DNA from: Streptomyces smyrnaeus
GTDB taxonomy: Bacteria > Actinomycetota > Actinomycetes > Streptomycetales > Streptomycetaceae
Assembly (NCBI RefSeq): GCF_017676345.1
Contig: NZ_JAFFZM010000025.1
Span: 1 to 64,000 of the forward strand
Direction of reading: 5' to 3'
DNA: 64,000 nt
The notes under the pieces were generated by a model. The model had not been told where the DNA came from. It saw nothing but the letters and a program-made list of their open reading frames with translations, and ran no database searches. The position numbers and the translations under genes were made by a program. Position 1 is the first letter of the stretch; each line of letters starts with the position of its first letter. Shown here piece by piece: positions 1 to 8,720 of this stretch.

Positions 1-1562
1 AAGACCTCGTCTCCCGCATCGAGGTGCTGGTCGAGCTCGGCCTCGGCTATCTGAGCACCGACAGACCCACCCCCACGCTCTCGGTGGGGGAGCTGCAGCG
101 GCTGCGGCTGGCCACCCAGCTGCGGTCCGGGCTGTTCGGCGTCGTCTATGTACTGGACGAGCCGTCGGCCGGACTGCATCCCGCCGACACCGAGGCGCTG
201 CTGACGGTGCTGGACAGGCTGAAGGAAGCGGGGAACTCGCTGTTCGTCGTCGAGCACGAGATGGCGGTGGTCGAACGGGCCGACTGGATCGTGGATGTCG
301 GTCCCAGGGCGGGCGAGCACGGAGGCGAGGTGCTCTACAGCGGCCCCGTCGCAGGGTTGAGGGAGACGGAATCATCCGCCACGCGTGCATACCTCTTCCC
401 GGAGACGTCCGGCGGACCGGAAGCAACCGCCGCGCGGCGGAGTCCGGGGAGCCGACGGAGTCCCGAGCGCTGGCTGTCGCTGTCCGGGGTGACACGGCAC
501 AACCTGCGGGAGCTGGACGTGGCATTCCCGCTCGGTCTGTTCACGGCCGTCACCGGCGTCTCGGGGTCGGGCAAGTCCACGCTGGTCAGCCAGGTCCTTG
601 CCGATATCGTCGCCGACCACACAGGCACCGGGGCAGCGACCTCTCCAGCGGCCGGGGCGGGGGCCCGTACCGGCGCGGCAACGGAGGACCAGGACCAGGG
701 GCAGGAGCCGGAAACGGAGCAGACGGCCGCACAGGACCGTGGGGCGAGCGTCGCGGCAGCCGAGGGTCTGAGTGCCGTCGACCGACTCGTACGGGTCGAT
801 CAAAAGCCTATCGGGCGCACTCCGCGCTCCAATCTCGCTACCTACACGGGCCTCTTCGACGCCGTACGGAAGGTCTTCGCAGCCACCGAGGAGGCCAAGG
901 CGCGGGGTTACGGCGTGGGACGGTTCTCCTTCAACGTGCCCGACGGCCGCTGTCCGACCTGCCAGGGCGAGGGATACATCGCGGTGGAGCTCCTCTTCCT
1001 GCCCGGTACGTACGCGCCCTGCACGGACTGCCATGGATCTCGCTACAACCCCGAGACCCTGGAGATCACCTATCGGGGCGCGACCATCGCGGATGTCCTG
1101 GGGATGACGGTCGACGGCGCTGCCGAGTTCCTGTCGGACGTCCCGGCGGCTCGGCGCGGGCTGGACGCCTTGCAGCGCGTGGGCCTCGGGTATCTGCGGC
1201 TGGGACAGCCGGCGACGGAGCTGTCCGGGGGCGAGGCACAGCGGATCAAGCTGGCCAGTGAACTCCAGCGCGCTCGGCGCGGCCACACCCTCTACCTGCT
1301 GGACGAGCCGACGACCGGGCTGCACCCCGCCGATACGGAGGTGTTGCTGCGTCAGTTGCACGGGCTGGTCCGGTCCGGCCACACGGTCGTCGTTGTGGAA
1401 CACGACCTGACGGTGGTCTCGGGCGCCGACTGGGTCATCGATCTCGGTCCCGGTGGCGGGGATCGGGGCGGGCGGATCGTCGCGGCCGGAACGCCGGAGG
1501 AGGTGGCGGGCTCCCGCACGAGTGTGACTGCTGCCTATCTCGCGGCGGCCCTGAACGAGTGA
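1..1562 (+). CDS. UvrA-family excinuclease ATPase, C-terminal part (5' end outside window)
   Basis: The frame is open from base 3, so the gene begins upstream of the window; about 519 codons are visible. Numbering from the GTG at 24: first-half ABC signature SVGELQRLRLA (20-30), Walker B VLDEPSAGLHP (43-53), second-half Walker A GVSGSGKST (178-186), a four-Cys zinc module CPTC (310-313) and CTDC (333-336), second signature LSGGEAQRIKLA (400-411) and Walker B LLDEPTTGLHP. UvrA proteins are cytoplasmic DNA-damage sensors with two ABC ATPase halves. The first-half signature is SVGE instead of SGGE, and a Glu/Gln/Thr/Ala-rich insert (about 198-242) follows the second Walker A; both fit a UvrA2/DrrC-type paralogue rather than housekeeping UvrA. 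UvrA paralogues of this type can confer resistance to DNA-intercalating drugs; that role here is inference. No uvrB or uvrC is nearby. Confidence 0.9.
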   Translation, partial: DLVSRIEVLVELGLGYLSTDRPTPTLSVGELQRLRLATQLRSGLFGVVYVLDEPSAGLHPADTEALLTVLDRLKEAGNSLFVVEHEMAVVERADWIVDVGPRAGEHGGEVLYSGPVAGLRETESSATRAYLFPETSGGPEATAARRSPGSRRSPERWLSLSGVTRHNLRELDVAFPLGLFTAVTGVSGSGKSTLVSQVLADIVADHTGTGAATSPAAGAGARTGAATEDQDQGQEPETEQTAAQDRGASVAAAEGLSAVDRLVRVDQKPIGRTPRSNLATYTGLFDAVRKVFAATEEAKARGYGVGRFSFNVPDGRCPTCQGEGYIAVELLFLPGTYAPCTDCHGSRYNPETLEITYRGATIADVLGMTVDGAAEFLSDVPAARRGLDALQRVGLGYLRLGQPATELSGGEAQRIKLASELQRARRGHTLYLLDEPTTGLHPADTEVLLRQLHGLVRSGHTVVVVEHDLTVVSGADWVIDLGPGGGDRGGRIVAAGTPEEVAGSRTSVTAAYLAAALNE

Positions 1563-1590
1563 GCCCCGCCTCTGCCCGCCCTGGCCCCGC

Positions 1591-1682
1591 CACAACAGCC
1601 GCGACTGCCCCACAGCCGCGATTGCCCGACAGCTGCGGTCCGTCCCACAGCCGCGGGTTGCCCCACATCGGCGGCTGCCACA
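1591..1682. repeat. Degenerate 18-bp tandem repeat between the uvrA-like gene and the monooxygenase gene
   Basis: About five imperfect copies of an 18-bp unit close to ACAGCCGCGRTTGCCCC follow each other (copies near 1593, 1611, 1629, 1647 and 1665). The array lies in the 200-bp intergenic stretch upstream of the FAD monooxygenase and has no coding assignment. It could be a slippage product or multiple regulator half-sites; the sequence does not decide. Confidence 0.6.
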
Positions 1683-1762
1683 CGCAACCATCGGCTCCCT
1701 GCGTGCGGTCCGTAAGGAGGGGAGAGCAGCACTGATCAAAGCGTGACCGACCAGGAGGTGCC

Positions 1763-3169
1763 ATGAGGCACGCGCTCATCATCGGCGGTGGTATCGCCGG
1801 AGCCATGACGGCGATTTCGCTGCGCAAGGCGGGGATCGGCTCGACCGTCTACGAGGCGTACCCGACCGGTGCCGATGATGCCGGGGCCTTCCTTGTGCTC
1901 TTCCACAACGGCCTGGAGGCGCTGCGTACCGTCGACGCCCACCAGGGCGTCCTGGACGTGTCCTTCCCAGCGGAGCGCGTGGAGATGCTTGCGCACACCG
2001 GTGACAGCTTGGGCGTACGTCCGGTCGCCGGTGGTGCTGACGGCCGCGCCGGCGACAACGGAGGCGGCATCGGCAATGGCAACGGCAATGGGATCGGCAA
2101 TGGAAACGGCCGTGATCACCCGGCCCGCAGCAGTGGGGAGGGCAGCCGCGCGGAGGCCGGCGGACGGGGCTTCCTCGGCCCGCGCACGCTCCGGCGCGCA
2201 ACCCTCTACCGGGCGCTTCACGACGAGGCGGCGCGCCGGGGAGTCACCATCGAGCACGGCAAGCGTCTCGTGACGGCGGACACTGCTCCCGACGGTCGAG
2301 TGATCGCTCGCTTCGCCGACGGCACACACGCAGAAGGCGACCTGCTGATCGGTGCCGACGGCCTGCACTCCGTCACCCGGACCCTCATCGATCCCGGCGC
2401 TCCCGCACCCCGCCACACCGGCCAGATCACCGTGTGCGGCTACACCCCCGGCGTCCCTCCGGAAGCCGCACCGCCACCCGGCACGTACCGGATGATCCAG
2501 GGCAGGCGCGCTTTCCTCGGCTGCACCATGGCGCCGGACGGCGAGGTCTGGTGGTTCGCCAACACGCCCGGTCGGGAACTCGACCGCGAGCAGCTGGCAA
2601 CCGGGACCCCCGCCGATGAGGCGCGGTGGCGGGAGCACGTGGTCTCCCTCTTCGACGAGGACGACTCGCCCGCTGCCTGCATCGTCCGGGAGAGCGGCGG
2701 AATCGTCGCCACCAACGCCTATGACGTGGCTCGCACTCCTGTCTGGCACCGCGGCCCCATGGTGCTGCTCGGTGACGCGGCGCACGCGGCGGCGCCCAAC
2801 GCCGCGCAAGGTGCCTCCATGGCGATCGAGGACAGCGTCGTCCTCGCCAAGTGCCTGCGTGACCTGCCCGACGCCGGTGAGGCGTTCGCCCGTTTCGAGG
2901 CGCTGCGCCGGGAGAGGGTCGAGGCCGTCGTCGAGCGCAGCGCCCAGCTGAACGACCGGGTTGTCCAGCGTCCCGCCGAGACCCGGGCGAGCCCCCGCCT
3001 CCGGCCCCGCCCCCGCCAGGACGGCGATTCCGGCAGCGACTGGCTGCTGGACTACCGCATCGACTGGCACACCTCCGTCGAAGACAGTTCCGCCGCAGAC
3101 GGCTCCATCCAAGACAGCTTTGTCGTCGACGACTCTTTCGGGGAGAGCTCTGGCGGGAAGCGGGTGTAA
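1763..3169 (+). CDS. FAD-dependent aromatic-ring monooxygenase
   Basis: Group A flavoprotein monooxygenase (PHBH fold), 468 aa, cytoplasmic, expected to use NAD(P)H and O2 to hydroxylate or epoxidise a small substrate. Visible hallmarks are the N-terminal FAD-binding Rossmann motif IIGGGIAGAM (6-15), the DG motif LLIGADGLHS (194-203) and the GD motif VLLGDAAHAAAP (334-345). The ATG follows a good ribosome site (AGGAGGTG, 1753-1760). An odd Gly/Asn hexanucleotide-repeat insert (GGIGNGNGNGIGNGNG, 101-116) and a Pro/Arg-rich then Ser/Asp-rich C-terminal tail are additions to the core fold. The substrate cannot be read from sequence. It follows the uvrA-like gene on the same strand and precedes a response regulator by a few bases. 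Confidence 0.88.
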   Translation: MRHALIIGGGIAGAMTAISLRKAGIGSTVYEAYPTGADDAGAFLVLFHNGLEALRTVDAHQGVLDVSFPAERVEMLAHTGDSLGVRPVAGGADGRAGDNGGGIGNGNGNGIGNGNGRDHPARSSGEGSRAEAGGRGFLGPRTLRRATLYRALHDEAARRGVTIEHGKRLVTADTAPDGRVIARFADGTHAEGDLLIGADGLHSVTRTLIDPGAPAPRHTGQITVCGYTPGVPPEAAPPPGTYRMIQGRRAFLGCTMAPDGEVWWFANTPGRELDREQLATGTPADEARWREHVVSLFDEDDSPAACIVRESGGIVATNAYDVARTPVWHRGPMVLLGDAAHAAAPNAAQGASMAIEDSVVLAKCLRDLPDAGEAFARFEALRRERVEAVVERSAQLNDRVVQRPAETRASPRLRPRPRQDGDSGSDWLLDYRIDWHTSVEDSSAADGSIQDSFVVDDSFGESSGGKRV

Positions 3170-3195
3170 GTCCTTTGCGGCCGGCTGGCTACGGT

Positions 3196-3879
3196 ATGCG
3201 CATGACCATCCGCGTGCTCCTTGTCGACGACGACGCCCTCGTACGGGCCGGCCTCCGGCTGATGCTGGAGGGCACTCCGGACATCGAGATCGTGGGCGAG
3301 GCGGCGGACGGCAGTCAGGTGCTTCCACTGGTCGGGGAGCACCGCCCGCACGTCGTTCTGATGGACATCCGGATGCCCACCATGGACGGCCTCACCGCTA
3401 CCGAGACACTGCGGGCACGCGACGAGCCACCGGAGGTCGTCGTCCTCACCACCTTCCACGCGGACGCTCACGTATTGCGTGCCCTGCGTGCCGGCGCCGC
3501 CGGGTTCCTGCTCAAGGACACCCCTCCCGCGGACATTCTGGCCGCCATCCGCAAGGTGGTCTCCGGGGAGCCGGTGCTCTCGCCCGCCGTCACGCGTCAG
3601 CTCATCCAGCACGTCACCCCCGCAGGGCAGGACAGCCGCCGTCAACGTGCCACAAAGGCGCTCTCCGTACTGGGGGAGCGGGAGAGCGAGGTGGCGCTCG
3701 GTGTCGGCCGCGGACTGGCCAACGCGGAGATCGCGGCCTCTCTCTACATGAGCGTGCCGACGGTCAAGACGCACGTCTCCCGCATCCTGACCAAGCTGGA
3801 CCTCAACAACCGCGTCCAGATCGCCCTGCTCGTCCACGATGCCGGGCTGCTCGAAGAAGCCGGTACGGGCGAAGAATAG
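3196..3879 (+). CDS. NarL/FixJ-family response regulator (orphan)
   Basis: Two-domain DNA-binding response regulator. Receiver domain: acidic cluster DDD (residues 11-13 from ATG 3196), phospho-acceptor Asp in VVLMDIRMP, the Thr/Ser switch in VVLTTFHAD and the conserved Lys in GFLLKDT. The C-terminal LuxR-type helix-turn-helix is ANAEIAASLYMSVPTVKTHVSRI. Candidate starts are TTG 3175, ATG 3196 and ATG 3202; none has a clear ribosome site, so a leaderless or coupled start is possible because the monooxygenase gene ends at 3169. No histidine kinase gene is adjacent, which is unusual for this family in Streptomyces, where kinase and regulator are normally paired. Targets unknown. Confidence 0.9.
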   Translation: MRMTIRVLLVDDDALVRAGLRLMLEGTPDIEIVGEAADGSQVLPLVGEHRPHVVLMDIRMPTMDGLTATETLRARDEPPEVVVLTTFHADAHVLRALRAGAAGFLLKDTPPADILAAIRKVVSGEPVLSPAVTRQLIQHVTPAGQDSRRQRATKALSVLGERESEVALGVGRGLANAEIAASLYMSVPTVKTHVSRILTKLDLNNRVQIALLVHDAGLLEEAGTGEE

Positions 3880-3972
3880 GACGCGACAGGGCACCGCGGG
3901 GCTGAGCCACACGGACAATCCCCGGGCAGCGCCGGCTGGGAATCCCTGGCGCTCGCAGGCGTTGCAACAGAT

Positions 3973-5121
3973 GTGACTTCCTCACGTCGGTTTCCGGTCC
4001 CCCTCTCCGTACTCGACCGCTCTCTCACCCGGGAGGGCGAGCATCCCGGTCAGGCGCTGCGTGAGACGGTGCGGTTCGCGCAGCAGGCGGAGGAGCTGGG
4101 GTTTCTGCGCTTCTGGGTCTCCGAGCACCACGCCGTCCCCGGTATCGCCGGCTCGGCACCGACCGTGCTCGCCGCCGCAGTGGCTTCCGCCACCTCACGG
4201 ATCCGTGTCGGTACCGGGGGAGTGATGCTTCCGAACCACCAGCCGCTGGTGGTCGCTGAACAGTTCGGGGTGCTGGAATCGCTCTTCCCCGGCCGTATCG
4301 ACATGGGGCTGGGCCGTTCCGTCGGCTTCACCGATGGCATCCGCAAGGCGCTGCGGGTCGGCAAGGACGCCGCGGACGGCTTCAGCGAACAGATATCCGA
4401 ACTGCTCGGCTACTTCGACGGTACGGGCCTTGTTCGGGCCAGGCCCGCCGAGGGACTGCGCGTGCCGCCCTTCGTCCTGGCGGTGGGCTCGGGAGCGACG
4501 GTGGCGGCCGAGCACGGGCTGCCGCTGGTGATCGGTGCCTCCCGCGACGAGCGCCGGACGCTGGAGGCTGTAAAGACCTACCGCGCCGCGTTCCGACCAC
4601 GCCCGTATGGCGTCGCGTACGACGGCGCCGCCCGGTCCGGCGCGTCACCGCACGGACTGGCGCCGCACGGCACGTCACCGCACGCGCCGGCCTCGTACGA
4701 GACCGCGCCGCACGCGACGCCGCACGAGACCGCGCCGTACGTCGTCATCGCTGTGAATGCCGCAGCCGCCGACACCCCGGAGGAGGCGGAACTGCTGCAG
4801 CTTCCGGAGGCTTGGTCGACGGCGCTCTCCCGCACCCACGGCACCTTCGTCCCGCTCGTCGCCCCGGAGGACGTGCTGGGGCGCACGATGAGCCCGAAGG
4901 AGCGTGTCGCGTTCGAGGAGGCCCGGCAGTCGCAGCTGCGTGGGACGGAGGGGGAGATGATCGACGCGCTGACCGGACTCGTGGAACGCACGGGTGCTGA
5001 TGAGGTCCTGTTGACGCTGAACACCTATGACCCCGACGACCGCCTCCGCTCCTACCGGCGCCTGGCTGTTGCCGCAGGACTGGCGCAGGGCATCAGGCCT
5101 GAGCCGTCGGCTGCGGGCTGA
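3973..5121 (+). CDS. LLM-class flavin-dependent oxidoreductase (MsnO8-like)
   Basis: Bacterial luciferase-like monooxygenase, 382 aa, predicted to use reduced FMN or F420 in a TIM barrel. The N-terminal PLSVLDRSL, the FWVSEHHAVPGIAGSAP segment (48-64) and the GTGGVMLPNHQPLVVAEQF segment (80-98) are typical of the MsnO8 subgroup. The start is GTG 3973. Residues 219-256 form a low-complexity insert rich in PHG, PHA and YETAPH units, encoded by imperfect 12-15-bp repeats (about 4627-4740), absent from usual family members. The gene converges with matB. Substrate is not predictable. Confidence 0.88.
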   Translation: MTSSRRFPVPLSVLDRSLTREGEHPGQALRETVRFAQQAEELGFLRFWVSEHHAVPGIAGSAPTVLAAAVASATSRIRVGTGGVMLPNHQPLVVAEQFGVLESLFPGRIDMGLGRSVGFTDGIRKALRVGKDAADGFSEQISELLGYFDGTGLVRARPAEGLRVPPFVLAVGSGATVAAEHGLPLVIGASRDERRTLEAVKTYRAAFRPRPYGVAYDGAARSGASPHGLAPHGTSPHAPASYETAPHATPHETAPYVVIAVNAAAADTPEEAELLQLPEAWSTALSRTHGTFVPLVAPEDVLGRTMSPKERVAFEEARQSQLRGTEGEMIDALTGLVERTGADEVLLTLNTYDPDDRLRSYRRLAVAAGLAQGIRPEPSAAG

Positions 5122-5152
5122 GGGGTCGGGGAAGGGGACGGGGCGAGCAGAG

Positions 5153-6613
5153 TCACTGCTGCCGGCCGGGCAGCTCCCGCTTGACGATCTTGCCCATGTC
5201 GTTGCGCGGCAATGCGTCCAGGAAGCGCACCTCGCGGGGGCGTTTGTGCGGCGCTAGCTGGTCGGCGACCAGGTCGGTGAGCTCGTCCGCGAGCGGCGGC
5301 TGCTGCGGCGAGGCCGGGACGATCCAGGCGACGATGCGCTCGCCCAGGTCGTCGTCGGGCTCTCCGGTGACGGCTGCCTCGGCGACGGCCGGGTGCCCGA
5401 GGAGAACGTTCTCGATCTCGCCTGCCCCGATCTTGTAGCCCCCGCTCTTGATCAGGTCCGTTGCCTTGCGGCCGACGAGGCGCACGGAACCGTCCGCGTC
5501 CCGTGTGGCCATGTCGCCGGTGCGGAACCAGCCGCCGTCGAAGGCTTCGGCGGTCGCGTCCGGGCGGTTGAGGTATTCGGTGAACAGGTTCGGCCCGCGC
5601 ACCTGGACTTCGCCCACGGTCTCGGTGTCCTCTGCGGGAAGGCGCTGGCCCGCGTCGTCCACCAGACGGAGGTCCACATCGCGCAGTGGCACACCGACAG
5701 TACCCGGGCTGGAGGTCCCTCCGGGGCGCACGCTGGTGTTCATCAGCGTCTCGGTCATTCCGTAGCGCTCGATCACCCGTTGGCCGGTCGCCGCTGTGAG
5801 CCTGTCGTGGTCGTGCAGCGGCAGTGCGGCGGAGCCGGAGACCAGCAGGCGCGCCCCGGCCAGTGCCCGCACCAGGTCCGGGTCGCTCGCACAGGCGTCG
5901 GCGAGGCGGTGGTACATCGTCGGGACACCGAACAGCATCGTGCCGCCACTGGCCAGCTCCCGGGTCACTCCCTCAGTGGAGAAGCGGCCGAGGTGGCGCA
6001 GGGCGCCTCCGCGGCGCAGCGGACCGAGGACTCCCAGGATCAGCCCGTGCACATGGAACAGCGGCAGGCCGTGCACCAATACATCGTCCGCGGTCCACTG
6101 CCACGCGTCCTCCAGGGCGTCCAGACTGCTGGCCACGGCACGTCGCGACAGCACCACTCCCTTGGGCGGTCCCGTGGTCCCCGAGGTGTAGACGATGAGT
6201 GCGGCAGTCTCCGGGTTCGGCTCGGTGGGCAGGGGCCAGGACTCGTCCTCCTCCCCTTCCGCCGGGATCTCGACGTCCGTGCGGAGCAGCGACCCGAGCG
6301 CTTCGGGGAGTTCGGCGCCCGGTTCGGTCAGTACCGCCCCTGGTGCGCTGTCGTTGACGATGTGCGTCAGCTCCCGCTCGCCGCTCTTCGGGTTCATCGG
6401 TACGACGGGCACCCCGGCCAGCAACCCGGCGACCACGCCGACCGCAGTCTCCAGGGTCGGCGTCGCCCAGACCGCGACGGGCGCCGAGGTGTGCAACCGG
6501 GCGGCCACACCACTCGCGACGGCGGCCAGCCGACGGTAGCTGAGGGCTCGGTCGCCGAAACGCAGCGCCGTGTGCGAAGACGCCGTGTGCAGAGCGGGGA
6601 AGAGCAGGGACAC
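5153..6613 (-). CDS. matB: Malonyl-CoA synthetase (acyl-AMP-forming ligase)
   Basis: ANL-superfamily ligase, 486 aa, that activates malonate (or methylmalonate) with ATP and CoA to give malonyl-CoA for fatty-acid and polyketide synthesis. It follows the Streptomyces MatB sequence closely from memory: VAVWATPTLETAV, VPMNPKSGERELTHI, P-loop TSGTTGPPKG (143-152), GLPLFHVHGLILG, VIERYGMTETLMNTSVR, FRTGDMATRD and the catalytic-Lys end NDMGKIVKREL. I chose GTG 6613 because AAGGAG lies 5 bases upstream; the frame extends to 6661 without a better site. It is convergent with the flavin oxidoreductase gene and no malonate decarboxylase (matA) or transporter (matC) is adjacent. Confidence 0.9.
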   Translation of the reverse strand: MSLLFPALHTASSHTALRFGDRALSYRRLAAVASGVAARLHTSAPVAVWATPTLETAVGVVAGLLAGVPVVPMNPKSGERELTHIVNDSAPGAVLTEPGAELPEALGSLLRTDVEIPAEGEEDESWPLPTEPNPETAALIVYTSGTTGPPKGVVLSRRAVASSLDALEDAWQWTADDVLVHGLPLFHVHGLILGVLGPLRRGGALRHLGRFSTEGVTRELASGGTMLFGVPTMYHRLADACASDPDLVRALAGARLLVSGSAALPLHDHDRLTAATGQRVIERYGMTETLMNTSVRPGGTSSPGTVGVPLRDVDLRLVDDAGQRLPAEDTETVGEVQVRGPNLFTEYLNRPDATAEAFDGGWFRTGDMATRDADGSVRLVGRKATDLIKSGGYKIGAGEIENVLLGHPAVAEAAVTGEPDDDLGERIVAWIVPASPQQPPLADELTDLVADQLAPHKRPREVRFLDALPRNDMGKIVKRELPGRQQ

Positions 6614-6823
6614 CCGGACTCCTTCGTGATCTCTCGCCTCTGATGACCGCCAGCATCTCACCCGCCTCCGACACCGGAGGAGACGGCGTGGATGAAGAGG
6701 GCCGAAGAAGAGAACCGAGGTGGAGAGCCGAAATGAAGAGCCGAGGTGGAGAGAACCCGTGACGAGGCGGTCGGGCCCCGCTCATCCCTCATCGCTCGCT
6801 GCCCACCGCACACCGTTCACCGC

Positions 6824-7594
6824 TCACCCCGAAGAACCGGTCGCCTGCGGGAACAGCGTTGCGAAGGTTTCCAGCGGCTCGTCGAGCCCGCGGGCGAAGG
6901 GCGCGTCGAAGTGCCAGACGAGGAAGAGCAGGAAGGCGATCAGCGCGCTGAAGATGCCGGCCAGTAGCAGTTCCCTGCCCGAACGCTGGATCTGCAGCGC
7001 GAAGAGCATGCCCACCGAGACCACCGCGCCCGCGTACAGACCGATCCACACCACGCCCGGCATCGTCGGTCCGGCACTCGATCCGCGTGCGGTGCGTGCG
7101 GTGTCGGCCTCGGCCACCTGGTCGACCACTGCCTGGTACGACTGCGCCTGCTGTGTCGTGGTCGGCTCGTAGGAGGTCACATCCTTGCGTACCCGGTCGA
7201 GCATGCGGGACCCCCGGTCGGTGAGTTCGCCGTGCTCGACCATGTGCGACCACTCGGCGGTGGTGGCGTACCGCACATAGGAGTTGATGTCCTTCCGTAC
7301 CTGGTCCCGCTCGTCGGCGGGGTAGACAGCCACCCGCTCGCTCACCTCGTGCAGTGCTTGTGCCTCTTGCGTCACCGCTTCTTCAGCGGCGTTGCGTGCC
7401 TCCCAGACTCCGGCGATCGCCAGACCGAGCACGATCGCGTACACCACGCCGATCATCATTGTCATGTATTCGATCACGTCCGGAGTCTCGGACGGATCCT
7501 CCGAGGTGGCGCGCCGGCGTCTGAGGACGACGACAGCGACGACCACCAGACAGGCGGCGATCAGGCTGAGCGTCAGCATGAGCCATTCGGACAA
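6824..7594 (-). CDS. DUF4239 (bestrophin-like) integral membrane protein
   Basis: About 256 aa with an N-terminal membrane segment (MLTLSLIAACLVVVAVVVL), a second around YMTMMIGVVYAIVLGLAIAGVW, a charged soluble middle that includes VAVYPADERDQV, and two C-terminal segments (VVWIGLYAGAVVSVGMLFAL and LLLAGIFSALIAFLLFLVW). This four-helix pattern and the E-A-Q-A-L-H motif after helix 2 fit DUF4239, a family with no settled function. TTG 7594 is preferred because GGAGG lies five bases upstream; GTG 7606 and an upstream start at 7675 are alternatives. It lies 64 bases-plus downstream of nothing recognisable on the same strand and could be read with the Pro-rich exported protein gene that precedes it. 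Confidence 0.75.
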   Translation of the reverse strand: MSEWLMLTLSLIAACLVVVAVVVLRRRRATSEDPSETPDVIEYMTMMIGVVYAIVLGLAIAGVWEARNAAEEAVTQEAQALHEVSERVAVYPADERDQVRKDINSYVRYATTAEWSHMVEHGELTDRGSRMLDRVRKDVTSYEPTTTQQAQSYQAVVDQVAEADTARTARGSSAGPTMPGVVWIGLYAGAVVSVGMLFALQIQRSGRELLLAGIFSALIAFLLFLVWHFDAPFARGLDEPLETFATLFPQATGSSG

Positions 7595-7694
7595 CGGGGC
7601 CTCCACAGAGCACGAACGGTGGGAGAGAAGCGCGGATTGGTGAGGGTGCGGTGGGGAACGGGGATGTGGCCGCACCGGGTGGGGGAGAGCTGGG

Positions 7695-8720
7695 TCAGCT
7701 GCCGGCCCCCGAGGCGTTGCCGGTCGCCGATTGCCGCGAGCTGTTCGACCGGGGCCGCAGTGCGGCGGCCGCGAGTACGGCCGGGGCGACGATCAGCAGG
7801 GTGCGGGTGACCATGGACATGCTGCCGTCCGGTCGCTGGCGTTCGGGTGCCGGCTGTCGCGGAGCCGCGAGCACGCCGCGAGAAGGCGACGGCGCGGGGT
7901 CGGGCGACTTCCGGGAGGGGCTGGGAGAGGGACGTCTCGGCCGCTCAGCAGCGCGGACGGGCTGCCGGACCGGATTCGCCTTCCCGGCCTCGCGAGGAGT
8001 GGACGGCTCCGGCGCCGCGGAGGTCGTCGGAGCCGGGGAGTTCGGCGGGGTGCTCGAAGCGGGAGGCGACGGCGGCGCGGTCGGGGAAGGGCCGGCCGTC
8101 GGAGGCGGCGTCGGCGACGGCGGTGGCGTCGGTGAGGGCGTGGGTGGTGGCGTTGGGTGCGGCGGACGCGGAGGATGCGGAGGGCACGGCCAGCGCCCGG
8201 CCGACAGGTGCACGCTGACCCCATGCGCGGTCTGCACCGTGAGGGATGCCCCTCGACAGCCGTCGATCCGCCCAGCTGTCGCGTTCACCTGGGTTCCGCC
8301 TGCGTTGACGGAGAGATGGGCGTCGCTCTCCGGGTCGGGCCGCTGAGAGTCCGGTCCCGGCGCGTCCGGCCCTGGCGCATTCGGTCCCGGCACGTCCAAT
8401 CGCTGCGCGTCCGGTCGCCGGGCGTTCGAGGGCTCTGCGGCGCCCGGCGGGTGCGGTTCCGGGGCCGTGGCCGAGGGCATCGGAGTGGCGGGAGTGGTGA
8501 CGTCATGGGCCGCACCCGGCCGGGCGGCGTCCGCGTCCGCCGGCCGGATCGCCGCCGCGAGTGCAACGGATCCATGCGCGCCCGTCGGTTGTGCGCCTAA
8601 GGGGGCGGCCAGGACGGCCCCTCCTGCTGCGACACCGATTGCCGCGCACGTGAGTGTCGCAGCCGTCAGTGCGTGCCGTCTGCCGCAGCGCTTTCTCCGC
8701 CTGTTGTCCCGTCCTTGCAC
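7695..8720 (-). CDS. Pro/Ser/Thr-rich exported protein with C-terminal membrane anchor, function unknown
   Basis: 341 aa, not recognised. The N-terminus has a Sec-type signal (basic NRRRKRCGRR, then an Ala/Gly-rich hydrophobic stretch). A Pro/Gly/Asp repeat (PGPNAPGPDAPGPD) leads into a small conserved-looking core with Asn-Ala-Gly and a single Cys pair (DGCRGASLTVQTAHGVSVHL ... GRWPC), then a long PTPPPSPTPPP spacer. It ends with a hydrophobic segment (MVTRTLLIVAPAVLAAAAL) and a short Arg/Ser tail, so it is probably anchored with the core outside. No LPXTG sortase motif is present. The start is GTG 8720, without a strong ribosome site. The Pro-rich region suggests a cell-wall spanning linker. 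Confidence 0.6.
   Translation of the reverse strand: MQGRDNRRRKRCGRRHALTAATLTCAAIGVAAGGAVLAAPLGAQPTGAHGSVALAAAIRPADADAARPGAAHDVTTPATPMPSATAPEPHPPGAAEPSNARRPDAQRLDVPGPNAPGPDAPGPDSQRPDPESDAHLSVNAGGTQVNATAGRIDGCRGASLTVQTAHGVSVHLSAGRWPCPPHPPRPPHPTPPPTPSPTPPPSPTPPPTAGPSPTAPPSPPASSTPPNSPAPTTSAAPEPSTPREAGKANPVRQPVRAAERPRRPSPSPSRKSPDPAPSPSRGVLAAPRQPAPERQRPDGSMSMVTRTLLIVAPAVLAAAALRPRSNSSRQSATGNASGAGS

Noticed and set aside
5153..6613. matB as a marker of a polyketide cluster
   Set aside because: No PKS, acyl-carrier or acyltransferase gene is in the window; matB occurs alone.
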